A DNA stretch of 64,000 nucleotides from CALLPQ01 sp039819545. Lineage in GTDB: Bacteria; Pseudomonadota; Alphaproteobacteria; Caulobacterales; Parvularculaceae. The stretch lies in the NCBI GenBank assembly GCA_039819545.1, contig JBCBRS010000004.1, positions 155,592 to 219,591 on the forward strand, given 5' to 3'. Under the pieces are notes generated by a model that saw only the letters and a list, made by a program, of their open reading frames with translations, had not been told where the DNA came from and made no database searches. Every line of letters begins with the position of its first letter. The stretch's first letter is position 1. Shown in pieces: positions 7,588-16,203 of this stretch. A program made the position numbers and the translations under genes.

Positions 7588-9417
7588 TTGACCCAGGCAA
7601 CATCAACCATCGGTAAGCCCGACGAGAAGACCATCCTCGGTCATCCGCGCGGTCTGTTCGTCTTGTTCTTTACCGAGATGTGGGAACGTTTTTCCTATTA
7701 CGGTATGCGTGGCCTGTTGATCCTCTATCTGACGCAGCACTTTTTGTTCTCCGATGAGCGCTCCTCGATCATGTATGGGGCCTATACCGCCCTTGTTTAC
7801 GTAATGACGATTGTCGGGGGCTCGCTTGCTGACCGCTATCTGGGCCAACGCAAGGCCGTGACCTTTGGGGCCATCCTTTTGTGTCTTGGTCATTTCGGCA
7901 TGGCGTTTGAGGGCGATGGGTCAAAGGAAATCCTGACCTATCAAGGGCAGGATTATCAGGTCACCCTTGACGGGCGCGGCGGTGATGCGCGTCAGATTCT
8001 GGTGGGGCCCAACGGTCAGTCCTCCATCAGCTTTAATGACGGCGCCACGCAAATGCTGATCGCCGATGGCACCGCCGTGGGCCTGCCCGGTACGATCAAT
8101 GTGGCCGACTACACAACCCGGATTGAGCAAGACCCGCTCTACGTAAATATTCTCTATCTCTCCCTCGCGCTGATCATTGCCGGGGTTGGTTATCTGAAGG
8201 CGAATATCTCTACCATTGTCGGGGCGCTTTATAATCTGGAAGATAAACGCCGCGATTCCGGCTTCACGATTTTTTACATGGGCATCAATCTCGGGTCCCT
8301 GCTCGCTTCTATCTTTTGCGGCTATCTGGGTATTGCCTATGGCTGGAAATATGGCTTCGGGCTTGCCGGAATCGGGATGTTCCTGGGACTGATTGTTTTC
8401 CTCGTCGGGCAACCCTGGCTGGAAGGGCGCGCCGACCCGCCCAGTGATGCGAAGCTGAAGGAACCTTTCCTTGGCCCCATTAACGTGGAAATGGCCTGTT
8501 ACCTCGCCGGTCTAGTCATTATCGGGCTTGCGATGCTGCTGGTCATGAATTCCCATGTGATCCCCAGCTGGTTTGTGGGCAGCCTTGGAATTCTCGTTTT
8601 TCTGGGTCTTGTGGCGTACGCGATGGCCAAGCTCGCCGGGATTGAGCGCGACCGGATGCTGGCGGCCATTTACTTCGTCCTCGCGCAAATTCCTTTCTGG
8701 GCCCTGTTTGAACAGGCGGGCTCCTCGCTCAATCTCTTTACCGCGCGGCTCGTTGATCGCACGATTTTCGGGATGAGCGTTCCGGCACCGATTTTTCAAT
8801 TCCTCAATGCCGGGTACATCGTCGTCTTCGCACCGATTATCGCGTGGATCTGGGTGGCGTTGGGCAAACGTAATGCCGAACCATCGGCCCCCGTCAAATT
8901 TGCCTTTGGCGTTTTCCTTGCCGGTCTTGGCTTTCTGTCGCTGGTGGCGGGGATGAAAGCCTCGGGCAGTGTCGGTCTCACCGCCGTTGGCTTTGTCTTC
9001 CTGATTTACTGGATCCACACCATGGGGGAACTGATGGTCTCACCGGTTGGTCTGTCCACGGTCACAAAAATGGCCCCGGCCCGCGTGGTTGGCCTCTCCA
9101 TGGGGGCGTGGTTTCTTTATTCCGGCCTGTCCAACTATCTCGCCGGGGTCATTGCGCGCACCACGGGCGCAGAAACCATCGGCGGTCAATTGACCGATGT
9201 GGCCGCCGCCAAGGCGGGGTACGCGGCCGTTTATACCAACGTCGCTTACGTAGCCATGGGGATTGCCGTCTTTATGGTGTTGATCTCCCCCCTGATTAAA
9301 AAACTGATGCACCTCGATAGCCTCGGCGAAAAGCCGGAGCATCAACTGGCCGGGGAAAGCGAGCTTGTCGAACCGTTGGCGGGCGGCATGAACCCCGCCG
9401 TTAAACCCGGCGAATAG
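7588..9417 (+). CDS. Proton-dependent oligopeptide transporter (POT/PTR2, peptide MFS)
   Basis: The 609-residue inner-membrane symporter imports di/tripeptides. Diagnostic motifs are EMWERFSYYGMRG (the ExxERFxYY proton site, about residues 24-36), FYMGINLGSL in helix 5 and LADRYLGQRK in the helix 2/3 loop. An extended extramembrane segment of about 70 residues (about 110-180) between the second and third helix pairs is longer than in the shortest family members. The start is TTG, supported by an excellent AAGGAGG eight bases upstream. The gene lies downstream of gamma-glutamyltransferase and 10 bp before an alpha/beta hydrolase. Confidence 0.95.
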   Translation: MTQATSTIGKPDEKTILGHPRGLFVLFFTEMWERFSYYGMRGLLILYLTQHFLFSDERSSIMYGAYTALVYVMTIVGGSLADRYLGQRKAVTFGAILLCLGHFGMAFEGDGSKEILTYQGQDYQVTLDGRGGDARQILVGPNGQSSISFNDGATQMLIADGTAVGLPGTINVADYTTRIEQDPLYVNILYLSLALIIAGVGYLKANISTIVGALYNLEDKRRDSGFTIFYMGINLGSLLASIFCGYLGIAYGWKYGFGLAGIGMFLGLIVFLVGQPWLEGRADPPSDAKLKEPFLGPINVEMACYLAGLVIIGLAMLLVMNSHVIPSWFVGSLGILVFLGLVAYAMAKLAGIERDRMLAAIYFVLAQIPFWALFEQAGSSLNLFTARLVDRTIFGMSVPAPIFQFLNAGYIVVFAPIIAWIWVALGKRNAEPSAPVKFAFGVFLAGLGFLSLVAGMKASGSVGLTAVGFVFLIYWIHTMGELMVSPVGLSTVTKMAPARVVGLSMGAWFLYSGLSNYLAGVIARTTGAETIGGQLTDVAAAKAGYAAVYTNVAYVAMGIAVFMVLISPLIKKLMHLDSLGEKPEHQLAGESELVEPLAGGMNPAVKPGE

Positions 9418-9427
9418 GGGTGGCGGC

Positions 9428-10198
9428 GTGAACGCCAGCCCCGCTTTTCTTGACGCCCGCACCGGTCTTGACGGTCGCACTGGCAGGCTGGCCTATGAGC
9501 AGGTTGCTGGCGCCGGTCCCGGTCTCGTCTGGCTCGGTGGTTTCCGCTCCGACATGCGCGGGTCAAAGGCCGAATTTATGGAAAGCTGGGCCCGCAACCA
9601 TAGCCGGGCCAGCCTGCGCTTTGATTATACCGGACATGGCGAATCCGATGGTGATTTTGCCGATGGCACCATCGGTCAGTGGACAGCCGATGCAGCCCAC
9701 GCTCTGACGGCATTAACCAGCGGGCCGCAAATTCTTGTGGGCTCTTCCATGGGCGGCTGGATCGCCATGCTATTGGCACAGCGCCACCCGGACCGTGTGG
9801 CGGGCATGGTGCTGATTGCCCCAGCCCCTGACTTTACCGAAGCGCTCATGTGGGCCAACATGGAGGAGGCGACGCGCCAGACTCTGCTCACCGATGGCCG
9901 ACTTGAAACGCCATCGGCCTATAGCGATGAGCCGGAAATCATCACCCGCGCGCTGATCGAAGATGGCCGCCAGCATCTCGTTCTCGGCGGCACCATCCCC
10001 GTAAACGGTCCGGTGCGCATCCTGCAGGGTATGAAGGACGAAGACGTTCCGTGGCGTCATGCGGCCCGCGTTATAGACTGTCTTGATACAGATGATATTG
10101 ATTTCACGCTTGTGAAGAACGGCGACCACCGCCTGTCCACAGATGCGGACCTCGATCGGTTGGGCCGAACGTTGGAAGAAATTACCCGGCAAAATTAG
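9428..10198 (+). CDS. Alpha/beta hydrolase (ABHD10-like esterase/thioesterase)
   Basis: A 256-residue cytosolic hydrolase without a signal peptide. The nucleophile elbow is VGSSMGG (Ser107), the acid is probably in the DEDVPW segment (about residues 202-207) and the histidine is in NGDHRLS (about residue 235). This layout matches the ABHD10 / acyl-protein thioesterase-like group. The GTG start at 9428 lies 10 bp after the transporter stop, so the two are probably co-transcribed. The substrate is unknown; with a peptide importer upstream, an ester or amide of an imported compound is possible but unproven. Confidence 0.87.
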   Translation: MNASPAFLDARTGLDGRTGRLAYEQVAGAGPGLVWLGGFRSDMRGSKAEFMESWARNHSRASLRFDYTGHGESDGDFADGTIGQWTADAAHALTALTSGPQILVGSSMGGWIAMLLAQRHPDRVAGMVLIAPAPDFTEALMWANMEEATRQTLLTDGRLETPSAYSDEPEIITRALIEDGRQHLVLGGTIPVNGPVRILQGMKDEDVPWRHAARVIDCLDTDDIDFTLVKNGDHRLSTDADLDRLGRTLEEITRQN

Positions 10199-10290
10199 CG
10201 CCGATTTATTCCAATTGGATTGACCGAACATCCTTTAAGACGACCGCTGGCGCCCGCTCCTCAAGATGAGGATTTTTCTCAAAATAACAT

Positions 10291-10314
10291 GCTGCTCGCC
10301 TCATGCTGAGCAGC
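10291..10314 (-). terminator. Possible hairpin terminator of rpoN
   Basis: A 7-bp perfect stem (GCTGCTC / GAGCAGC) with a 10-base loop lies about 100 bp past the rpoN stop. Read on the minus strand it is followed by a moderately T-rich stretch (ATGTTATTTTG). The tail is imperfect, so this is a weak call. The rest of 10199-10414 shows nothing else recognisable. Confidence 0.35.
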
Positions 10315-10414
10315 GTCTGATAAGACCGTGTCTCGAAGCTTAATACCGTATACCGAGCTTTTTGGATAAAACGGAAGCGTGAAAACGATTTTCCAACGCC
10401 CGACTGGAGATTCG

Positions 10415-11998
10415 TCAGATCGCCGCTTTTGCAAAATTGCGGCGGCGCTGAACCGAGGAGGGTATGTGCAACGTCTCGCGATATTTTGCCACCGTGCGGC
10501 GGGCGATTTCGATGCCATCATTTTTCAGAATATCGACGATGGCATCGTCGGAGAGCACATTGCCTTGCGTCTCGGCGTCAATGAGGTCTTTGATCCGATG
10601 ACGGACAGCTTCGGCAGAATGGGCCTCTCCACCAGAAGCCGAGGCAATTGACGCGGTGAAGAAATATTTCAACTCAAAAAGGCCGCGCGGCGTTGCCATA
10701 TATTTATTGGCGGTGGCGCGGCTCACGGTGGATTCATGCATTTCGATGGCGTCGGCCACAACCTTCAGATTCAACGGGCGCAAATGCATAATCCCATAGG
10801 CAAAAAACGCATCCTGCTGACGCACGATCTCACTTGCCACCTTCAGGATCGTCCGGGCCCGTTGATCGAGGCTTTTCACCAGCCAGTTCGCGTTGCTCAT
10901 CTGCTCGGTTAGGAACAGCTTGTCTTCCTCGCGCGTGGCGCCGGTATTGATCTCGTTATAGTAAACCTGATTGGCAAGCACGCGGGGGAGATTGTCCGTG
11001 TTCAGCTCAACCTTCCACATCCCATCGGGACCCTGGCGCACAAAAATATCGGGGACAACGGCATGAACCGTCTCTGTACCGAATGCATAGCCAGGCTTCG
11101 GGGTCAGGGCGCGGACTTCAGCAATCATATCGCGCACGTCTTCTTCGCTCTCACCGGTTGCCTTGATCAGGCCTTTCAAATCCCCTTTGGCTAGCAGTTC
11201 AATATTCTCGATAAAGAGTTCCATGGCCGGATCGAACCGGTTTTTGTCTTTGAGCTGCAGGCTGAGGCATTCTTTGATCGACCGCGCCGCCACCCCAGAC
11301 GGTTCAAACGCCTGGATCATCTCAAGCGTTTGCGCAACAAGCAGTTCCTCCGCACCGAGCCGTTGCGCCAATTCCAGTGTGGAGCCGCGGAAATAGCCGG
11401 CCTCGTCAATCTGATCGATAATCTCCGCACCAATCATCAGATGGAGCTGATCGCGGCTGGCAATTTGTAACTGCTCCGTCAAATGATCATGGAGAGAGAC
11501 TTCGCGTGATAAGGTCGCGTCAAACTGGCGGTCGCCGCCGGCCCCGTGGGCCGCCGTTGCCCCATTAGTCGCGTTTGACCATTCATTGACGGCATAATCC
11601 TGGGCTGGTGCGTCGCTGACCGCTTTGTCGCTGCCCGTGGATTCCGGGTCTATATCGCTATAATCTGCATCAATACTATCATGGGCATTGAGCGTATCGC
11701 TGCCATTCATCTCAAGCGGATTTTCCGCACTTTGGCCGTCTGCGCGCTCGCCCTCGGGCGATCTGTCAGTTGGCCCACCGTCGCCATCGCCATCGCGGTT
11801 TCGGCGGTCAGTAAGCGGATCATTGGCATCGGTCAACCGCTCAAGGAACGGGTTTTCCTCAAGCTGTTCTTCCACATAGTCGGCAAGTTCAAGATTGGAG
11901 AGTTGCAACAGCTTGATGGCCTGTTGCAATTGCGGGGTCATCACCAGTTGCTGGGTTTGTTTGAACTCTAGTCTAGGGCCTAACGCCACGCTATCCAT
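10415..11998 (-). CDS. rpoN: RNA polymerase sigma-54 factor RpoN
   Basis: Sigma-54 directs RNA polymerase to -24/-12 promoters and needs enhancer-binding ATPases. The N-terminal activator-interacting region (LEFKQTQQLVMTPQLQQAI) is followed by an acidic, low-complexity stretch (about residues 60-160), the core-binding domain, and the C-terminal RpoN box ARRTVAKYRE. Length (527 residues) is normal. ATG 11998 is chosen over the in-frame TTG at 12010; both give the same conserved N-terminus. It lies downstream of lptA and lptB, the usual alphaproteobacterial order, but the customary hpf and ptsN genes do not follow; an unrelated convergent gene does. Confidence 0.97.
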   Translation of the reverse strand: MDSVALGPRLEFKQTQQLVMTPQLQQAIKLLQLSNLELADYVEEQLEENPFLERLTDANDPLTDRRNRDGDGDGGPTDRSPEGERADGQSAENPLEMNGSDTLNAHDSIDADYSDIDPESTGSDKAVSDAPAQDYAVNEWSNATNGATAAHGAGGDRQFDATLSREVSLHDHLTEQLQIASRDQLHLMIGAEIIDQIDEAGYFRGSTLELAQRLGAEELLVAQTLEMIQAFEPSGVAARSIKECLSLQLKDKNRFDPAMELFIENIELLAKGDLKGLIKATGESEEDVRDMIAEVRALTPKPGYAFGTETVHAVVPDIFVRQGPDGMWKVELNTDNLPRVLANQVYYNEINTGATREEDKLFLTEQMSNANWLVKSLDQRARTILKVASEIVRQQDAFFAYGIMHLRPLNLKVVADAIEMHESTVSRATANKYMATPRGLFELKYFFTASIASASGGEAHSAEAVRHRIKDLIDAETQGNVLSDDAIVDILKNDGIEIARRTVAKYRETLHIPSSVQRRRNFAKAAI

Positions 11999-12048
11999 CC
12001 TCTTGGCCAAACGCCAGGGTATGGACGCTATAGCCAGTAACCAACAGT

Positions 12049-12969
12049 TTACATCTGGAAGCCATCGCCGAGATAGACCCGGCGGACATCCTCATCGCCC
12101 ACAATCTCCGACGGGCTCCCCTCGATCAGTACCTCACCTTCGTGAATAATGTATGCACGGTCGATGATATCGAGGGTTTCGCGCACATTATGGTCGGTGA
12201 TCAGAACGCCGATTCCGCGTTCTTTCAGGTGGCTCACAAGCTCACGAATATCTGCAATGGCGAGCGGATCAATCCCGGCAAAGGGCTCATCCAGCAACAT
12301 GTAAGCCGGCCCCGTGGCGAGCGCCCGGGCGATCTCAACCCGCCGCCGCTCCCCGCCGGATAAGGCCAGCGCCGAGGCACTGCGGATATGGTTAATGTTA
12401 AATTCAGTGAGCAACTCATTGATCAGCGCTTCCTGGCGGTCGCGGTCTTTCTCCACAAGCTCCACCACTGCGCGCAGGTTCTGTTCCACCGTCAGCCCTC
12501 GAAAGATTGAGGCTTCCTGCGGCAGATAGCCAATCCCGAGACGGGCGCGCTGGTACATGGGCAGACGCGATGCATCGGTGCCGTCAATGACGATGGCCCC
12601 CTGATCAGCCGGGATCAGGCCGGTGATCATGTAAAAGCAGGTGGTCTTGCCCGCGCCATTGGGACCGAGCAGGCCCACAGCCTCCCCCCGGTTCACGCGC
12701 ATTGAGACATTGCGGACAACCGGGCGGCGTTTGAAGGTTTTTGCAAGGCCCGAGGCAATCAGGCCGCCATCACCCTCTATCACGGTGGGCTTGGTGGGCG
12801 CTGATCCTGCCGTTGGCCCCCCTCCTGTGACCTGGGCGGACGGCGCGGCCACTTGCGTAATACCGCGATCTGCCTCCAGGCTGCCCAGGGTCATGGCGCC
12901 CGATTGGCCAGGGCTCTGCCGCCCGTCGCCGGTGCGGTTTTTGGAAGGGGACTTTGGCGTTTCAGTCAT
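12049..12969 (-). CDS. lptB: LPS export ABC transporter ATPase LptB
   Basis: LptB powers extraction of LPS from the inner membrane by LptFG. Walker A (GPNGAGKT), signature (LSGGERRRVEIARAL), Walker B (YMLLDEPFAGIDP) and the switch histidine (ITDHNVRE) are all present. The domain begins near residue 69 (GLIASGLAKTF). The protein is 306 residues, against about 240 for typical LptB, because of a Gly/Pro/Ser/Thr-rich N-terminal extension that looks disordered. It sits between lptA and rpoN, as in most alphaproteobacteria. Confidence 0.96.
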   Translation of the reverse strand: MTETPKSPSKNRTGDGRQSPGQSGAMTLGSLEADRGITQVAAPSAQVTGGGPTAGSAPTKPTVIEGDGGLIASGLAKTFKRRPVVRNVSMRVNRGEAVGLLGPNGAGKTTCFYMITGLIPADQGAIVIDGTDASRLPMYQRARLGIGYLPQEASIFRGLTVEQNLRAVVELVEKDRDRQEALINELLTEFNINHIRSASALALSGGERRRVEIARALATGPAYMLLDEPFAGIDPLAIADIRELVSHLKERGIGVLITDHNVRETLDIIDRAYIIHEGEVLIEGSPSEIVGDEDVRRVYLGDGFQM

Positions 12970-13062
12970 GGTGTTCCATCATTTACCCGCTCGACAGCGC
13001 CGGTGAAAACGCAAGCTCCACGCCACAAAGGCTAAGGTCATGAGTATTGAGGTAGGCGCTGG

Positions 13063-13581
13063 TCAGTTCAAGCGCAACTCAGAATCGGGATTGATCAGCC
13101 CGCGCACGCGCTTGCCGGGCTTGGGGCGAAACCGCACCCGCCCTGTATCAATCCAGTACACCGCCTCGCCAGCGGTAAAGACATTTTCGCCTTGGGTGAG
13201 GATCACATCGCCGACGATCGTCAGGGACCGCGCTGTTTCGTTATAAGTGCCCCGCGCCCCGGTAATCGCCTGGGTGCCATCAGAGTAGCGGACCTTACCC
13301 GTAGCCACAATTTCGCTGATATCGCCACTCCCGGTCAGGGTGCCCACAACCTTATCAGCCGTCAGGATCGCCTTGCCTTGAACAATCCGCACATTTTCTT
13401 CCCAGATAAACTGGGCCTCCGTCGCTTCGGCAAACTCGCTCGATACATAAATCGGCTCATCACCAACGCCAATCCGCTGCGCGTGGGCCGGCGCCAGCCC
13501 GGAAAGGCCCGTGAAAAGCATTGCGGTAAGGGCTGAAACGGCGAAACCAAAGCGGGTTAAAATTTTCGGCACTGTAATCAC
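13063..13581 (-). CDS. lptA: LPS transport periplasmic protein LptA
   Basis: A 172-residue OstA-fold protein that forms the periplasmic bridge for LPS. A signal peptide occupies residues 1 to about 35 (ending AHAQ). The beta-jellyroll repeats are visible as AILTADKVVGTLTG, ISEIVATGKVRYSDG and RSLTIVGDVILTQGE. The GTG at 13581 gives a normal signal peptide; the open frame reaches 13677 but adds an unlikely leader. It is upstream of lptB. The partner gene lptC is not adjacent, as is usual, but 8 kb away at 21603-22361. Confidence 0.88.
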   Translation of the reverse strand: MITVPKILTRFGFAVSALTAMLFTGLSGLAPAHAQRIGVGDEPIYVSSEFAEATEAQFIWEENVRIVQGKAILTADKVVGTLTGSGDISEIVATGKVRYSDGTQAITGARGTYNETARSLTIVGDVILTQGENVFTAGEAVYWIDTGRVRFRPKPGKRVRGLINPDSELRLN

Positions 13582-13736
13582 GTCCAGATATTGTTGCTTG
13601 GAAAGCGTTATACAGGGCCGGACGCCCGTGTAAAAGGCCACGTTGCCTTGGGAACCGAAACCGTCATCACGGCCCATCGCCCCTTACGGGTTTGATCGGC
13701 GAAATGAAGTCTGGGATTTTTACAAAATGTCGGGTG

Positions 13737-15392
13737 CTACCGCTTTCGCACCAAATTGAATAGCCGGATTTGCGGGGCTTTTTTGCGGACTGTATGCTCG
13801 CCGGTGAAATAGGCCACAAACCGATCCCGCCCGAAGACACGCAGTGCGGCGGCGAAATGCTCACTGACAAAGACCGAGCCCGGTAGCGTTTCGGGCTCTA
13901 TGCGCGCCGCATAGGAAACCTGGGAGCCGTATACGGATGGTCTTCCGGTAACCGGGTCCTGGTGAAAACTGGCGGGCGCATAATGCCCCCCGATGCGGAG
14001 CGACAGGGACGCCGGTAAGCCATGGTCCTCTAGGGGTAGGTCGGCAAAAGCTTCCTGCATACGCAGGGCAATTTCGGCGGCATGCATAACGTCTTCATAG
14101 ACAAGGAATAAACCGTCGCCCCAACTTGCCCGGTGGCAGGGCAAAATACGGTGTGTGTTGATGATCTCATTCAGCGGCGCAAAAATCGCCTTAAGGCAGG
14201 CAACAACCTGTTCGTCGTTGAGCCCGCCAAACCCGGCTATATCAGCAAACAGCATGGTTGCCATAAACCGGTTTTGCTCCGCGATTGCGCCCACACGCGG
14301 CGGGGCCCCGGGGCCGGGGTCAAGCGCCACGTGGAAACTCTCATGCCCTGCGCCAATCCAAGATGATCGATAGGACCGGGTCAAGGCACCTGTCTCCTGA
14401 CCCGTGGAGGCGGTCACTTGAATGGCGCGGGTACAATGGCGCTCCGCCTCCTCCATGGCCCTACCCATGGCCAGCGTGCTCGCAAGATCAAGCGCCCGGT
14501 GACAGGACAGCGAGGTATCGGTGGTCGCGAGCATGACGCTGTCCGCCGCCGCCAGACACCGATCAAACCGCGATGACCAATTGCCGCCAAAAGGGTCAAC
14601 GGAAAGCGCCTTAAAAAGTTCAGGCGTACACGGAAGGACCACATGAAGCTGCGCGCCGCGCGCAATCAATGCCTCGGCAATCAAAATATCTGCACCCGCT
14701 GCCAGCGCCCCATATCCCGACCCCACCCGGTTGGCCGCCAGCACCGAGTCAAGGGCTGCTGGCTTAGGCTGAGCCCCATCCCCAAAATGGCTCAACGCCG
14801 CAAGACTACCCGCAAAGTGACAGGCAGCAGGCGGGCGAAACGGCTCAAGCCACTGCGTACCAATACCCTGATGGTCGCAGATCAATTCAAACTGCCGCAA
14901 GGTTGTGGCATGGCCGATGTAGTTGTCCGGTGTTTGATCGATTGCGATTGCAAACACCGCCGCCGCCTCTTTCCGCCGTTCGAGTAAAAGCAACGCCTCG
15001 GCCCGGGTCGCGTGGTGGAAATAGGCCTTGCGCTGACCACCATCATGGTCAATTGAGTGCTGTGAAAGGCAAAGCGTAGCCAGCATTTGCGATTGATCAC
15101 TATTCCCACTTAAGAGAAATAATGTTGCCGCATTAATACAGTGATAATCACGCTGGCTTTTCTCAAACAGGGATGCATATGCACACGCGGCTTTTGCGAA
15201 AATGGCCTGCCTCTGATCTGGCTTTGCGCTCTTTGCAAATTCCTTGTAGTAGCGCGCCGAAAGAGAACTAACGTCATGGTTTTGGGTTTGTGTGCGTACG
15301 GAAATTTCTGCCCACGCCAAATCAAGCGCACCAATATCCAATAGACCTCGTATTGCTTGATTTATCGGCAAAGGGTCTGGTTGACGGGGCAT
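13737..15392 (-). CDS. Class III nucleotidyl cyclase with TPR-like and Rossmann/SLOG-like N-terminal domains
   Basis: The 551-residue soluble protein appears to have three parts. Residues 1 to about 185 are helical, TPR-like, and resemble the TRAFs-binding (DUF4071) region. Residues about 190-330 look like a Rossmann/SLOG-type sensor (VGSGYGALAAGADILIAEAL, then QLHVVLP). Residues about 375-551 form a class III adenylate/guanylate cyclase domain. The two metal-binding aspartates are present (FADIAGF, Asp384; WGDGL, Asp426), as is the catalytic arginine (AARIE, Arg497). However, the usual transition-state Asn (VNxAAR) is Ser493. The lysine that normally precedes GDG is not evident, so product and activity are uncertain. 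It is last in a four-gene minus-strand cassette with a Crp-type regulator and a TIR protein; the gap to the next gene upstream is only 27 bp. Confidence 0.85.
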   Translation of the reverse strand: MPRQPDPLPINQAIRGLLDIGALDLAWAEISVRTQTQNHDVSSLSARYYKEFAKSAKPDQRQAIFAKAACAYASLFEKSQRDYHCINAATLFLLSGNSDQSQMLATLCLSQHSIDHDGGQRKAYFHHATRAEALLLLERRKEAAAVFAIAIDQTPDNYIGHATTLRQFELICDHQGIGTQWLEPFRPPAACHFAGSLAALSHFGDGAQPKPAALDSVLAANRVGSGYGALAAGADILIAEALIARGAQLHVVLPCTPELFKALSVDPFGGNWSSRFDRCLAAADSVMLATTDTSLSCHRALDLASTLAMGRAMEEAERHCTRAIQVTASTGQETGALTRSYRSSWIGAGHESFHVALDPGPGAPPRVGAIAEQNRFMATMLFADIAGFGGLNDEQVVACLKAIFAPLNEIINTHRILPCHRASWGDGLFLVYEDVMHAAEIALRMQEAFADLPLEDHGLPASLSLRIGGHYAPASFHQDPVTGRPSVYGSQVSYAARIEPETLPGSVFVSEHFAAALRVFGRDRFVAYFTGEHTVRKKAPQIRLFNLVRKR

Positions 15393-15419
15393 GTATTCAG
15401 ATCGTTTTTCTATTCTCGC

Positions 15420-16127
15420 TTAGCCTTCAGAATTTACCCAAATTCTGGGATCAATTGTAATTGGCGTATATCTATTTACTTCCTGACCGTTCACGCAACT
15501 AATGATATCGGCGTCTGCCATCACGGTTTGGAAATCCATCTTGATCGCGTTTTTTTCAGTGGGCTCTGACGAAGCAACTGGGGGAATTGCTTTGGCATTC
15601 ACATCAAAGGTTATGAAGTTAAGATTTTCTCCATGGTCAAAATTGTTAAATACGAGCTCAACTTGCTCCTGATTCCAATTCCCGAAAAGGTTAAACCGAT
15701 AGAACTCGGGGGTAAAATAAAGATTGTCTATGTCCAGTTCATAAACGACACGTGTATTGACGTTCGCTTCAATATCTAAATGTGTCTTCCACTTGGTATC
15801 TCTCACAACATTTTTATCTTCAGGTATTGAGCGGGGTCGGGAACTGCTGCCACGCAAAAGTCCAATAAGTGTATTTATTCTTCCTATTTGCTCTTTTTCA
15901 TAGACTGCTTTCGAGACCTGAAGGCTGCCACTTTTAGGATCCGTTGAAAGACGCACATGGATGCCCTTCGTAATGTTTAGGCGCCGATCAGTACCAAAAT
16001 TCAATTTCGGTGGCTTAGGAATTAGGCGTGTAATCTTTTGTGCTATTGTTTCACCTTCGAAGGCTTCCACCGCACAAACAGGCGGCTCTGACGTAGTATC
16101 CGTTTGAATATCAGCAGGCAATTCCAT
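15420..16127 (-). CDS. Unknown 235-residue protein between TIR and cyclase genes
   Basis: There is no signal peptide, membrane segment or recognisable motif. The body appears rich in beta strands, with patterns such as RVVYELDIDNLYFTPEF and EQVELVFNNF alternating polar and hydrophobic residues. The N-terminus is acidic and Pro-rich. Its codons are visibly AT-richer than those of lptA/lptB, which suggests acquisition. It lies 27 bp upstream of the cyclase and about 76 bp downstream of the TIR gene, all on the same strand. It might be an effector, adaptor or carbohydrate-binding-like module, but nothing in the sequence decides this. Confidence 0.75.
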   Translation of the reverse strand: MELPADIQTDTTSEPPVCAVEAFEGETIAQKITRLIPKPPKLNFGTDRRLNITKGIHVRLSTDPKSGSLQVSKAVYEKEQIGRINTLIGLLRGSSSRPRSIPEDKNVVRDTKWKTHLDIEANVNTRVVYELDIDNLYFTPEFYRFNLFGNWNQEQVELVFNNFDHGENLNFITFDVNAKAIPPVASSEPTEKNAIKMDFQTVMADADIISCVNGQEVNRYTPITIDPRIWVNSEG

Positions 16128-16203
16128 AATACTCTCTCCTTCTTTCTGGTTAGGCTGAATGAACGTATCGACTTACCCCGGACCAGGGTTTCGTATTTCA
16201 GGG

